Notes under the pieces: generated by a model
The model's database searches: none
What the model saw: the letters and a program-made list of their open reading frames with translations, nothing else
What the model was told of the DNA's origin: nothing
Source: an uncultured Verrucomicrobia subdivision 3 bacterium
GTDB lineage: Bacteria; Verrucomicrobiota; Verrucomicrobiia; Limisphaerales; UBA11358
Length of the DNA stretch: 27,020 bases
Assembly (NCBI GenBank): GCA_903861445.1
Contig: CAIOUK010000006.1
Location: 1 to 27,020, forward strand
Direction of reading: 5' to 3'
In this document: piece by piece, positions 13,025 to 20,997 of the stretch
Position numbering within the stretch: position 1 is the first letter of the stretch
Layout: each line of letters starts with the position of its first letter
Position numbers and translations under genes: made by a program

Positions 13025-15598
13025 TTAGAGAAGTTCCGGTTGCTTTTTGTGGATTGTCTTTGGTTTGGATCCGAGCAAATCCAGGAATTCTTTCTCGGAC
13101 AGGATTTTCACACCAAGCTCTTTTGCCTTATCTAGTTTTGAGCCAGCTTCTTCTCCAGCGAGTAGAAAATCGGTGTTCTTGCTGACCGAACCAGTCACAT
13201 TGCCACCGGCATCTCTGATCATGGCTGAAGCTTCGTCGCGGGACAAAGTTGGCAGTGTGCCAGTGAGAACAAATGTTTTACCACCCAAGCCATGGACTTT
13301 TGTAGCTGTTGAATGAGCCAGTCCGCCCAACGGCCATATTTCTAATTCTTTCAATCGCGACAAAATTTGTTTTCCGGTTTTTGAACCAAAGAAATCTAAA
13401 ACACTTTCAGCAACGACAGGCCCAAGCTCCTCGGGCATTCCAGCTTTATGCAATCGTTCTTCAAGGGTCGCAAGCCGTCCTTTGACTTTGGCGCGTTTCT
13501 TTTGCAACTCTTCAGGCAGTTTTTTACGGTGGCCACTTGGCTTCTGCTTTTGCAGATCCTTGTGGAGCGTAACTTCTTTTTCCAGTTCTTCCAGTTGGCC
13601 TGAAAACGATTTAATTTCGCGGCTTAACTCGAGACGTTCTCTTTCAACTTCGCCGCGCAATGACTCTGCAGACAGTGACCGGCGATCGATTTCTTGTCGA
13701 ATAAACACCCATACAGATTTCCTCCGCGCAATAAGAGTTTCGTTACCGTCAATTTCATTCAAATCGGCGGCCAAGTCCTTATTTCGCAATTTACCTTCAT
13801 CGCAAACCAACTTGAGGAGATTAGAATTGGCGACGTCTTGAAAATCCAGATGACACTTGCCGATGTAAAACGCAGTTGTTTCACCGACGCCTGCAATTCC
13901 AAAAGCCTGAATCCACCGCGACAGCGGTGCGGTTTTGGCGCGCTGGAGCGCGTCGAGAATCTTGGTGGCGTTTTTCTCGCCAAACGTGCGCGGCTCGTCG
14001 TCCGTGCCGAGATTCAACTTGCCGAGCACTTCCAGTTTCAGGTCGAACAAGTCGAGCGGCTCTTTCACGAGTCCGCGTTCGACGAGTTTTTCCGCCACGA
14101 TGCCGCCGAGCGATTCGATGTCCAGCGCCTTGCGCGCCGCAAAATATTCCACGCGCCGCGTGAGTTGCGCCGGGCAGCCCGCGATGTTCTGGCAGCGCCA
14201 CGCGACTTCGTCTTCGCCGCCCGCCGCCGCTTTGTCCTTCGCAATTGGCCCGCCGCACGCGGGGCATTTGCCGCCGACGTGTGCAAACAAATCAAATTCC
14301 TGCGCGCCGGGCGGACGCTTGGTTTTCATCACCTCAAAAATTTCCGGGATGACCATGCCCGCCTTGCGCACCACCACGGTGTCGCCGATGCGGATGTCCT
14401 TGCGGCGGATTTCGTCCTCGTTGTGCAGCGTCGCGCGCGCCACGGTGGAGCCTTGCACGAAGACCGGTTCGAGTTCGGCCACGGGCGTGAGCACGCCGGT
14501 GCGCCCGACTTGCACGGTGATGGCTTTCAAAATCGTTTCCGCCGGCGTGATCCACGGCACAGGTTTGTGGACGATGGCGTAACCCGGCGCGCGGCTGCGA
14601 CCGGGAATCTTCGGCCAGTCGGCGAGCGTGTTGACCTTGAGCACGATGCCGTCAATCTCGTATGGCAACTGTCGGCGCAAATCTTTTTCCTCGTCGTAGT
14701 GCGCGACGATTTTCTCGCGATAAATTTTCAGCACTTCCTCGATGCTATCGCATACCCACCACAACTTTTGCGTCGGCAAACCAAACTTGGCCAGCGTCTC
14801 CAGCATTTCAGAATGCGTCTTGAATTCGATGCCATCCACCGCGCCGATCGCGTAAAACACCGCGCGAATCGGGCGCTGCGCGACGAGTTTCGGGTCGAGC
14901 TGCTTGAGCGTGCCGGCGGTTCCGTTGCGCGCGTTGGGCAACGTTTTTTCTCCCGCCGCCGCGAGCCGCGCGTTGAACGCCTCAAATTCCTTCATCGTCA
15001 TGTAAGCCTCGCCGCGCACTTCGAGCAGGGCGGGCGGATTTTTCGCGTTCAGCTCCAGCGGAATGGAGCGGAGCGTTTTGAGGTTCGCCGTGATGTCGTC
15101 GCCTTCCGCGCCGTCGCCGCGCGTGACGCCGAGCGCGAGCTTGCCATTTTTGTAATGCACGCCGAGTGACACGCCATCCACCTTCGGCTCGATAACGTAT
15201 TGAATTTTTTCGCGGCCAAGCTGCTTGCGGATGGTCGCGTCGAAGGCACGGAGTTCGGCCAAAGTGTTTTCGTCCTGCAAGCGGTTGCGTTTTTCGCGGT
15301 TGGGTTCTTCGTCTTTCGTCGGCGAATCGCTGGCTTGCACCTTGTCGAGCGAGAGCATCGGCACGAGGTGTTTGACGCGGGCAAATTTTTCGCTCGGCGC
15401 ACCGCCGACGCGTTGCGTGGGCGATTCCGGCGTAACGAGGTCGGGATTTTTTTTTTCCAGCTCCTGAAGCTCCTTGAAAAGTTGGTCGTATTCGCGGTCG
15501 GAAATCTTCGCCGCGCCTTCAACGTAATAGGCGTGGTCATGCCGGCGGATTTCGGCGGAAAGTTCGGCGTGGCGTTTCTGGGCGGCGGCGTGTGTCAC
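13025..15598 (-). CDS. ligA: NAD-dependent DNA ligase, mosaic with a coiled-coil insertion
   Basis: The 857-residue protein from GTG 15598 is longer than the usual 670. It has the NAD-binding Ia domain (HDHAYY), the adenylation domain with catalytic Lys139 in EPKVDG, an OB fold (TVQVGRTGVLTPVAELEPV), a Cys4 zinc finger (Cys445, 448, 469, 475), an HhH region from about 555 and a BRCT domain at about 772-845. All catalytic motifs are present. Residues about 603-722 are an extra charged coiled-coil segment within the HhH domain, which resumes at LGPVVAESVLDFF. A charged 25-residue insert also follows MLSLDKVQ (88-112). Base composition drops sharply downstream of about 13920 (residue 560). GTG 15598 starts the conserved N-terminus; a longer frame to 15715 would run into the divergent mlaE-like gene. 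Confidence 0.93.
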   Translation of the reverse strand: MTHAAAQKRHAELSAEIRRHDHAYYVEGAAKISDREYDQLFKELQELEKKNPDLVTPESPTQRVGGAPSEKFARVKHLVPMLSLDKVQASDSPTKDEEPNREKRNRLQDENTLAELRAFDATIRKQLGREKIQYVIEPKVDGVSLGVHYKNGKLALGVTRGDGAEGDDITANLKTLRSIPLELNAKNPPALLEVRGEAYMTMKEFEAFNARLAAAGEKTLPNARNGTAGTLKQLDPKLVAQRPIRAVFYAIGAVDGIEFKTHSEMLETLAKFGLPTQKLWWVCDSIEEVLKIYREKIVAHYDEEKDLRRQLPYEIDGIVLKVNTLADWPKIPGRSRAPGYAIVHKPVPWITPAETILKAITVQVGRTGVLTPVAELEPVFVQGSTVARATLHNEDEIRRKDIRIGDTVVVRKAGMVIPEIFEVMKTKRPPGAQEFDLFAHVGGKCPACGGPIAKDKAAAGGEDEVAWRCQNIAGCPAQLTRRVEYFAARKALDIESLGGIVAEKLVERGLVKEPLDLFDLKLEVLGKLNLGTDDEPRTFGEKNATKILDALQRAKTAPLSRWIQAFGIAGVGETTAFYIGKCHLDFQDVANSNLLKLVCDEGKLRNKDLAADLNEIDGNETLIARRKSVWVFIRQEIDRRSLSAESLRGEVERERLELSREIKSFSGQLEELEKEVTLHKDLQKQKPSGHRKKLPEELQKKRAKVKGRLATLEERLHKAGMPEELGPVVAESVLDFFGSKTGKQILSRLKELEIWPLGGLAHSTATKVHGLGGKTFVLTGTLPTLSRDEASAMIRDAGGNVTGSVSKNTDFLLAGEEAGSKLDKAKELGVKILSEKEFLDLLGSKPKTIHKKQPELL

Positions 15599-15672
15599 GC
15601 GGAGATTGTGCCGTGCAATGGGCGGGAAGGAAAAACTTTTTTGATCGGTGCCGGTTGTGCTAACCTGCCCCC

Positions 15673-16533
15673 GTGCGCGGCAATCTGGCCAAAGCCTTCG
15701 AGTGGACGAACACACAAGTGATTCGCAGCGCGCCGCTGCCCAAATCCTACACGGACTATCTCGGCCACAAGTTGTTTCTGTTTTTGCTCACCGTGCAAGG
15801 CCTCGGCGCGTTCGCGCTGATCACGCTCGGCGTTCTCCTGAAAAAATCCGGCGTGGCGCACAGCGTCATGCAGCCGCGCATCCGGCACGAAATCTCCCGC
15901 GCCGGGGTCGCGCTGCTGCCGATGTTCCTTTTCGTCGCGCTGGCATTAGGTTTTGTCGTCGTGGGGCAAACCGTTTCCGCGCTGGCGAAATTCGGGCAAA
16001 TCAATTTCCTTGGCTCGACAATGGTCATCGTCATCGTGCGCGAACTCGGCCCGCTGCTCGCGGCAATGCTCGTGCTGGCGCGCGTCGGCACCGCGCACGT
16101 CATCGAACTCGGCACGGCGCGCGCGCTCGGCGAGGTCGAGGCGCTGGAGGTGCTGGGGATTGACCCGGTGCATTACCTCATCGTTCCGCGCGTCATCGGC
16201 ATGGCATTGGGAATTTTTTCGCTGACGGTTTATCTCATCATCGGCGCGCTGGCCAGCGGCTACCTGTTCGCGTTTTTGCAGGACGTGCCGCTGCGGCCGA
16301 TGGATTATCTGAAGCAGATTGCCGGCGCGTTGAACTGGCTGGATTTTGCGCTGCTGGCGCTGAAGACGGTGGCGTTCGGATTTTTCATCGCGATTGTGAC
16401 CTGTTACCACGGCCTCGCGCAACCGCTCCGGCTGGAGGACGTTTCGCGCGTGGCGGTGCGCGCGGTGACGCAGGGCGTCATCGTCTGCGTGCTGATTGAC
16501 GCGGTGTTCATCGTGCTTTACCTCGTGACATGA
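15673..16533 (+). CDS. MlaE-like ABC transporter permease
   Basis: This 286-residue inner-membrane protein has the MlaE/YrbE core: IVRELGPLLAAMLVLARVGTAHVIELG followed by EVEALEVLGIDPVHYLIVPRVIG, and five to six hydrophobic segments. The family forms the membrane part of lipid transporters that move phospholipids between the membranes. The GTG at 15673 is the best start, 75 bases from the divergent ligA GTG; no clear Shine-Dalgarno precedes it. It opens a three-gene operon in the order permease, ATPase, MCE protein, and its stop overlaps the ATPase start by four bases (ATGA). Confidence 0.9.
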   Translation: MRGNLAKAFEWTNTQVIRSAPLPKSYTDYLGHKLFLFLLTVQGLGAFALITLGVLLKKSGVAHSVMQPRIRHEISRAGVALLPMFLFVALALGFVVVGQTVSALAKFGQINFLGSTMVIVIVRELGPLLAAMLVLARVGTAHVIELGTARALGEVEALEVLGIDPVHYLIVPRVIGMALGIFSLTVYLIIGALASGYLFAFLQDVPLRPMDYLKQIAGALNWLDFALLALKTVAFGFFIAIVTCYHGLAQPLRLEDVSRVAVRAVTQGVIVCVLIDAVFIVLYLVT

Positions 16534-17315
16534 GCGAAATTTCCACCATCCCAGCCATCGCCATGCACGGCGTGAGCGTCGCCGCGCTGCGCGATCCGTT
16601 GCTTACGGTGGTGGCGGACGTGAATTGGTCGGTGGCGCCGGGCGAATTCTGGGTGATTGCCGGGCAGGAGCAATCCGGCAAAAGTGATTTGCTCATGCTC
16701 GCCGCCGGGCTGATGTTGCCGGCGGTGGGCGAGTGCCAAATTTTCGGCCGAGAACCGGAAGTATTTGGCGAAGCGGAACCCGCCGAGCGGCAGCGTGTCG
16801 GTTTTGTGTTTCAAGGCGGTCATCTGTTCAACCAGTTGACGCTGACGGAAAACGTGGCGTTGCCGCTGCGTTATGCGCAAAATCTTTCCGGAGCGGAAGC
16901 AGCGAAACCGGTCGCAGCCCTGCTCGAATTATTCGAACTCACATCGCTTGCTGATGTGACGCCGGCGAATCTGGCGGCGAACTGGCGGCAGCGCGCGGCG
17001 CTGGCGCGAGCCTTGATTTTACAGCCGGAAGTGCTGCTGCTCGACAATCCGCTGGCCGGTCTGAATCCGCGCCACCGGCAATGGTGGCTGAATTTTCTGG
17101 AGCAACTCGGGCGCGGTCACGAATTTTTTGGCGGCCGGCCGCTGACGCTGGCGGTGACCACGGATGATTTGCATCTCTGGCGGCAGCCGTCGCGGAAATT
17201 CGCCGCGCTGCACGCCGGAAAATTTTTCCCGCTGGGCAGCTGGGACGACGAAAATTTTTCCCGCCATCCCGCCGTAAAAGATTTGCTGTTCGCTCCAAAC
17301 GAGAACAAGATTTGA
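16530..17315 (+). CDS. MlaF-like ABC ATPase with degenerate catalytic motifs
   Basis: This 261-residue nucleotide-binding protein sits between the permease and the MCE protein, the MlaF position. Walker A (GQEQSGKS, 45-52) and the Q-loop Gln95 (VFQGGHLF) are intact. Four other motifs are not. The signature LSGGM is LAANW (148-152). The catalytic Glu after Walker B is Asn173 (LLLDNP). The D-loop Asp is Asn179 (AGLNP). The switch His is Thr211 (VTTDD). These substitutions normally slow or stop ATP hydrolysis; if MlaF works as a homodimer, both sites would be affected. It may bind ATP without normal turnover, or use a modified cycle. The gene is intact and well coupled to its neighbours, so it is probably not a pseudogene. 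Confidence 0.88.
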   Translation: MSEISTIPAIAMHGVSVAALRDPLLTVVADVNWSVAPGEFWVIAGQEQSGKSDLLMLAAGLMLPAVGECQIFGREPEVFGEAEPAERQRVGFVFQGGHLFNQLTLTENVALPLRYAQNLSGAEAAKPVAALLELFELTSLADVTPANLAANWRQRAALARALILQPEVLLLDNPLAGLNPRHRQWWLNFLEQLGRGHEFFGGRPLTLAVTTDDLHLWRQPSRKFAALHAGKFFPLGSWDDENFSRHPAVKDLLFAPNENKI

Positions 17316-17322
17316 AAGATTT

Positions 17323-18615
17323 ATGCCGCTGCAAGATTTGACGCCGCAACTGCGCACCCGCCTGAACTGCATGGAAAAGGCGGTGGGCTGGTTTGTGTTT
17401 CTGGCGACGGCGCTGCTGTTGTTCGGCTTTGGCTATTATCTCTACCACACGGCGGAGCGTAAGGGCTGGTTCAAGATCAAGGCGCCGTTTCACATTTACG
17501 CCCAAAGTTCCGCCGGGTTGAATGTCGGCGATCCGGTATATTTAATGGGTTTTTCCGTCGGCACCATCACGAAAGTGGAGCCGCAGCCGCCGCGCGCGAC
17601 CGACAATGTCCGCGTGGACTTTGAGGTCATGGAGCCGTATTTCCGCCATCTCTGGACCGGCGGCTCGGTTGCCAAAATCAACGCGGCGGATTTGCTGGGC
17701 AAACGGCAACTCGAAGTCACGCGCGCCACGAGCGGCTACGCGCTGGTCGTCACGCAACCGGTCACGGAATTCACCAACCTCGACGAGCTGGCTCAAAACG
17801 TCGCCCGCGAACCGGGGCAATGGCAGTTGTCGCAGGAGATTTTGGACGCCAACAGCAACCTGTTGTTTCAAGCCTACGAAACTTTGACGGCTTCCAATCT
17901 GCAAGTCATCGCCGCGCTGAAACCGGTTTCTGTTTACGCCTACAACAACACGGAACGCGACGCGCACCGCGTGGTGGCTTCGTGGGATACGCGTTATCAC
18001 CGCTACAAAATTTTCAAGCCCGGCCATGACTCTGCGTGGATGCGCACCGTGGAAGCGCCGCCGGTGTCCGACCAGTTGCAGGCGATGGTTTCGCAGGTGC
18101 AAAACGCGCTGCCGGGCATTTTGGCGTTGACGAACAAACTCGCCGTGGTGCTGGACAACGCGGCGAATGCGACGGCCAATCTGAATACGGCGCTCGTCGC
18201 CGCGCAGCCGTTGGTGACGAACTTCACCGTCATCAGCATGGAATTGCGCGAACCGGGCGGGTTGATGAATTGGGCGCTCGGCCCGAACGGCAACGGTCAG
18301 GCGCAGGGCGCGCTGACGAACTTGAATTCGCTGCTCGGTAGCACGGACACGAACCTCGACCGGCTGACGGCGGAAGTTTCGGTGACGCTGGAAAACATTG
18401 CCGGCATCACGAGCAACTTGAACGCGCAGGTGCAGGCGAATTCCAACATCCTCGGCAGCGTCTCCAAAATCGTCGTGGACACAGATGATTTGGTGCAGGG
18501 CTTGAAACGTCACTGGCTGTTGCGTTCGGCGTTCAAGACGAAAACCACCAACGCGCCGGCGGGCGAACCGGTTCCGGTTCAACGCATCACTATGCCGCGC
18601 AATGCGGGAAATTGA
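17323..18615 (+). CDS. MlaD-like MCE-domain lipid transport protein
   Basis: This 430-residue protein has one N-terminal transmembrane helix (about 21-41), an MCE domain at about 55-135 (HIYAQSSAGLNVGDPVYLMGFSVGTITKVE ending in GKRQLEV), and a long helical C-terminal part rich in Asn, Ala and Leu (about 225-410) that may form a coiled-coil tube. MCE proteins sit in the periplasm, bind the MlaE permease and carry lipid in a central hydrophobic channel. At 430 residues it is much longer than E. coli MlaD (about 180) and closer to the long-tailed MCE proteins. The ATG lies seven bases after the ATPase stop. No MlaA, MlaB or MlaC gene is present in the window. Confidence 0.88.
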   Translation: MPLQDLTPQLRTRLNCMEKAVGWFVFLATALLLFGFGYYLYHTAERKGWFKIKAPFHIYAQSSAGLNVGDPVYLMGFSVGTITKVEPQPPRATDNVRVDFEVMEPYFRHLWTGGSVAKINAADLLGKRQLEVTRATSGYALVVTQPVTEFTNLDELAQNVAREPGQWQLSQEILDANSNLLFQAYETLTASNLQVIAALKPVSVYAYNNTERDAHRVVASWDTRYHRYKIFKPGHDSAWMRTVEAPPVSDQLQAMVSQVQNALPGILALTNKLAVVLDNAANATANLNTALVAAQPLVTNFTVISMELREPGGLMNWALGPNGNGQAQGALTNLNSLLGSTDTNLDRLTAEVSVTLENIAGITSNLNAQVQANSNILGSVSKIVVDTDDLVQGLKRHWLLRSAFKTKTTNAPAGEPVPVQRITMPRNAGN

Positions 18616-18621
18616 GGAAAC

Positions 18622-19581
18622 TTATTTAAGGCCGCCGTTTTTGCGGAACCATTCGACGAACAGCGGAATTCCCTTTTCCGCTTTCACCTGCGGATGATAA
18701 CCGAGCAGCTTCTCCGCCTTGGAAATATCCGCGAACGTGATCGGCACATCGCCGGGCTGCAACGGCTGGCGGTCGATGATCGCCTGTTTGCCCAGCGCGT
18801 TTTCGATGAGCGAAATCAGTTTGTCCAGCCGGATGGTCTGCGATTCACCGAGGTTGAAAATTTCAAAGCCGAATTCTTTGCGCGTGCAGGCAAGAATTCC
18901 GTCCAGAATATCCGTGATGAAAGTGTGGTCGCGCGCCGTGCTGCCGTCGCCGAAAACCGGAATCGGTTTGCCGGCGGCAATCAGCTTGGTGAATTTGTGA
19001 ATCGCCAAATCCGGTCGTTGGCGCGGGCCATAGACCGTGAAGAAACGCAGCATCGCCACGTCCATTTGATAAAGATGATGCCACGCATGGCCGAGCGCTT
19101 CGCACGCCAGTTTGCTGGCGGCGTAGGGCGAGACGGCGGAAAAAATCGGATCACTTTCCGCAAACGGCGTTTTGGCATTCACGCCATAAACCGAGGACGA
19201 CGACGCGATGGTGATTTTTTTGCAACCCGTTTTACGCGCAGCTTCGAGAATGTTGACCGTGCCTTCCACATTCACCCGTTGGTAAAGCGCCGGTTGTTCC
19301 AAGCTGGGCCGGACACCGGCACGCGCCGCGAGATGGATGACTTGGTCAAATTTAACAGTGGCAAAAAGGGCGTTCACCGCATTCGCATCACACAAATCGC
19401 CGAACACAAACGTGAACGGCTTGCCCAGCGATTGAATATCCGCCAGCGTGCGTCGCTTGATTTGTGGGTCGTAAAAATCGTTCAGGTCGTCGAACGCCCA
19501 GACCCGGTGGCCGTCGTGCAACAGTTGCTCGCAAACGTGCGAGCCGATGAAGCCCGCGCCGCCGGTGACGAGAAAATTCAT
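18622..19581 (-). CDS. NAD-dependent sugar-nucleotide epimerase (UDP-glucuronate 4-epimerase-like)
   Basis: This 319-residue extended SDR has the NAD motif TGGAGFIG (6-13), the catalytic Ser and the Tyr-x3-Lys pair (SSSSVYG at 127-133; Tyr153 and Lys157 in YAASK), HLAARAGVR and RFFTVYGPRQRPDLA. NDFYDPQIKRRTL after the first strand is typical of UDP-glucuronate/UDP-galacturonate epimerases, so this is the likeliest substrate class, but dTDP- or UDP-hexose epimerases are not excluded. It would feed sugar residues into surface polysaccharide; the export cluster lies about 13 kb away, so there is no operon link. It is divergent from ruvX. Confidence 0.85.
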   Translation of the reverse strand: MNFLVTGGAGFIGSHVCEQLLHDGHRVWAFDDLNDFYDPQIKRRTLADIQSLGKPFTFVFGDLCDANAVNALFATVKFDQVIHLAARAGVRPSLEQPALYQRVNVEGTVNILEAARKTGCKKITIASSSSVYGVNAKTPFAESDPIFSAVSPYAASKLACEALGHAWHHLYQMDVAMLRFFTVYGPRQRPDLAIHKFTKLIAAGKPIPVFGDGSTARDHTFITDILDGILACTRKEFGFEIFNLGESQTIRLDKLISLIENALGKQAIIDRQPLQPGDVPITFADISKAEKLLGYHPQVKAEKGIPLFVEWFRKNGGLK

Positions 19582-19662
19582 GGCTCCACGCTAACAACCG
19601 CCGCGCGACGTGTCGAGTTCAGCGGAATTGAAATTTTAGATTTTTACTGCGACACTCCGGCC

Positions 19663-20073
19663 ATGCGCATTCTCGCCCTTGATCATGGAACCAAACGCAT
19701 CGGCGTTGCGGTGAGCGATGAGACCAAAATCATCGCCCAGCCGCTGGAGTATATTCCCGCCGAGCCGTTCGCCGGTTTTCTGGAACGGCTGAAGCAGCTT
19801 CTGGCCGAGAAGGAAGTGGACTGTATTCTCATTGGCATGCCGCGCAACATGGACGGCAGTTACGGACCGGCGGCGCAAAAAGTCGAGACGTTTGTGGCCG
19901 TGTTGAAATCCGCCGTCACCGTGCCCATAAAATTGTGGGACGAGCGGTTGACTTCAACGATGGCCAACCGCGTGATGATTCAGGGCAACGTCCGCCGCGA
20001 CAAACGGAAGGAAAAAGTGGACGCCATGGCCGCCGCGATTCTGCTGCAAAGCTATTTGGACATGGGGCAGTGA
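19663..20073 (+). CDS. ruvX: Putative pre-16S rRNA nuclease / Holliday junction resolvase (YqgF)
   Basis: The 136-residue protein has the RNase H-like fold of YqgF/RuvX: ILALDHGTKRIGVAVSD (3-19, catalytic Asp7), LIGMPRNMDGS, a conserved LWDERLTS, and DAMAAAILLQSYL near the end. In E. coli it processes the 5' end of 16S rRNA and is essential; a Holliday junction role has also been proposed. ATG 19663 gives the standard length and starts right at the conserved strand; an in-frame extension far upstream only translates the epimerase strand. The neighbours truA and trmL are also RNA-related. Confidence 0.92.
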   Translation: MRILALDHGTKRIGVAVSDETKIIAQPLEYIPAEPFAGFLERLKQLLAEKEVDCILIGMPRNMDGSYGPAAQKVETFVAVLKSAVTVPIKLWDERLTSTMANRVMIQGNVRRDKRKEKVDAMAAAILLQSYLDMGQ

Positions 20074-20085
20074 AACTTTCATGAA

Positions 20086-20153
20086 GCCACAGAGTCACAG
20101 AGTCGCAGAGAAAAACCCCTGGTTTCATCTCTGCGTCTCTGTGTCTCGGTGGC
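20086..20153. repeat. CACAGAG-type hairpin repeat, copy 1 (upstream of truA)
   Basis: The left arm 20086-20110 and right arm 20129-20153 are 25 bases each with three mismatches between arm and reverse complement. The loop is 18 bases. The arms are built from CACAGAG/GCAGAG units. It fills most of the gap between ruvX and truA and ends 16 bases before the truA ATG. A related hairpin lies at the other end of truA. Confidence 0.85.
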
Positions 20154-20169
20154 AAAACTTCCCCGACCA

Positions 20170-20961
20170 ATGCTAAAATTCAAACTCGTCATCGCCTACG
20201 ACGGCGCGGCCTATCAGGGCTGGCAGGTGCAGAAAATCGGCACCGGCGTGCAGGAAAAAGTCGAGGCCGTGCTGAAGCGCTATTTCCCCAGCGCGCCGCG
20301 TTTGCACAGCTCCAGCCGCACGGACACCGGCGTTCACGCGCTCGGCATGGTGGCGCATTTTGAAATTCCCAAAGCCGAGAACAAACTTCCCATCGCGCGA
20401 CTGGCCATCGCGTTGAATGCTTTTTTGCCGGACGACATCCGCGTGTTGTCCGCCACGCGCGCGCCGGCAAAATTTCATGCGCGGTTTCACGCGCGCGGCA
20501 AGCAATATCGCTATTTTGTCTGGAATCATCACGCGATGAATCCGCTACTGCTCAACCGTGCGTGGCACATGGCGCGTCCGCTGGATTACGCCGCGATGAA
20601 GCAGGCGGCGAAATATCTGGTTGGCAAACATGACTTCAAATCCTTCGCCGCCACGCACAATTACGAAATGGAAAGCACCGTGCGCACCCTGACGCGCTGC
20701 GACGTGAAGCGCGCCGGAATGCAATACACCTTCGTCATCGAGGGCGACGGTTTTCTTTACAAGATGTGTCGGGGCATTGTCGGGACGCTGGTGCAGGTGG
20801 GGTTTGGTAAGTTTTCGCCGGGCGACATCAAGGCAATGCTGGATCGCACCGACCGCCGCGCCGCTGGCATGAGTGCACCCGCGCATGGCTTGGTTTTGTG
20901 GAAAGTTTTTTATAAGCCACAGAGCCACAGAGCGCACAGAGGGGAGAAATCAAAATCATAA
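20170..20961 (+). CDS. truA: tRNA pseudouridine(38-40) synthase
   Basis: This 263-residue enzyme converts uridines 38, 39 and 40 of the tRNA anticodon arm to pseudouridine. The catalytic Asp52 is in SSSRTDTGVHALG (48-60), and YDGAAYQGWQ (10-19) and FLYKMCRGIVG are further landmarks. ATG 20170 is preferred over the GTG at 20149, which lies in the repeat. The last 15 or so codons (after FYK) are translated from the left arm and loop of the second CACAGAG hairpin, which supplies the stop codon. The resulting tail, PQSHRAHRGEKSKS, is basic and not part of the family. Confidence 0.93.
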   Translation: MLKFKLVIAYDGAAYQGWQVQKIGTGVQEKVEAVLKRYFPSAPRLHSSSRTDTGVHALGMVAHFEIPKAENKLPIARLAIALNAFLPDDIRVLSATRAPAKFHARFHARGKQYRYFVWNHHAMNPLLLNRAWHMARPLDYAAMKQAAKYLVGKHDFKSFAATHNYEMESTVRTLTRCDVKRAGMQYTFVIEGDGFLYKMCRGIVGTLVQVGFGKFSPGDIKAMLDRTDRRAAGMSAPAHGLVLWKVFYKPQSHRAHRGEKSKS

Positions 20962-20987
20962 CTCTGTGTCCTCTGTGCCTCTGTGGC
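20916..20987. repeat. CACAGAG-type hairpin repeat, copy 2 (over the truA 3' end)
   Basis: Left arm 20916-20941 and right arm 20962-20987 are 26 bases each with three mismatches, and a 20-base loop. The left arm and loop are coding (end of truA with its TAA at 20959-20961). The right arm ends 10 bases before the trmL ATG. It shares CACAGAG units with copy 1 at 20086-20153. Confidence 0.85.
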
Positions 20988-20997
20988 CAAGATTCGA

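Noticed and set aside
13694..15169. 491-codon open frame on the plus strand, antisense to ligA
   Set aside because: It lies opposite a gene with all LigA motifs, its product is Arg/Val/Phe-rich without a recognisable domain, and GC-rich codons on one strand commonly leave an open frame on the other.
13025..15715. Longer ligA start at 15715
   Set aside because: It would overlap the mlaE-like start and add 39 residues without conservation; GTG 15598 begins just before the conserved helix.
19628..19656. Promoter-like TTGAAA with a 17-base spacer upstream of ruvX
   Set aside because: The -10 match (GACACT) is only 3 of 6, too weak to list.
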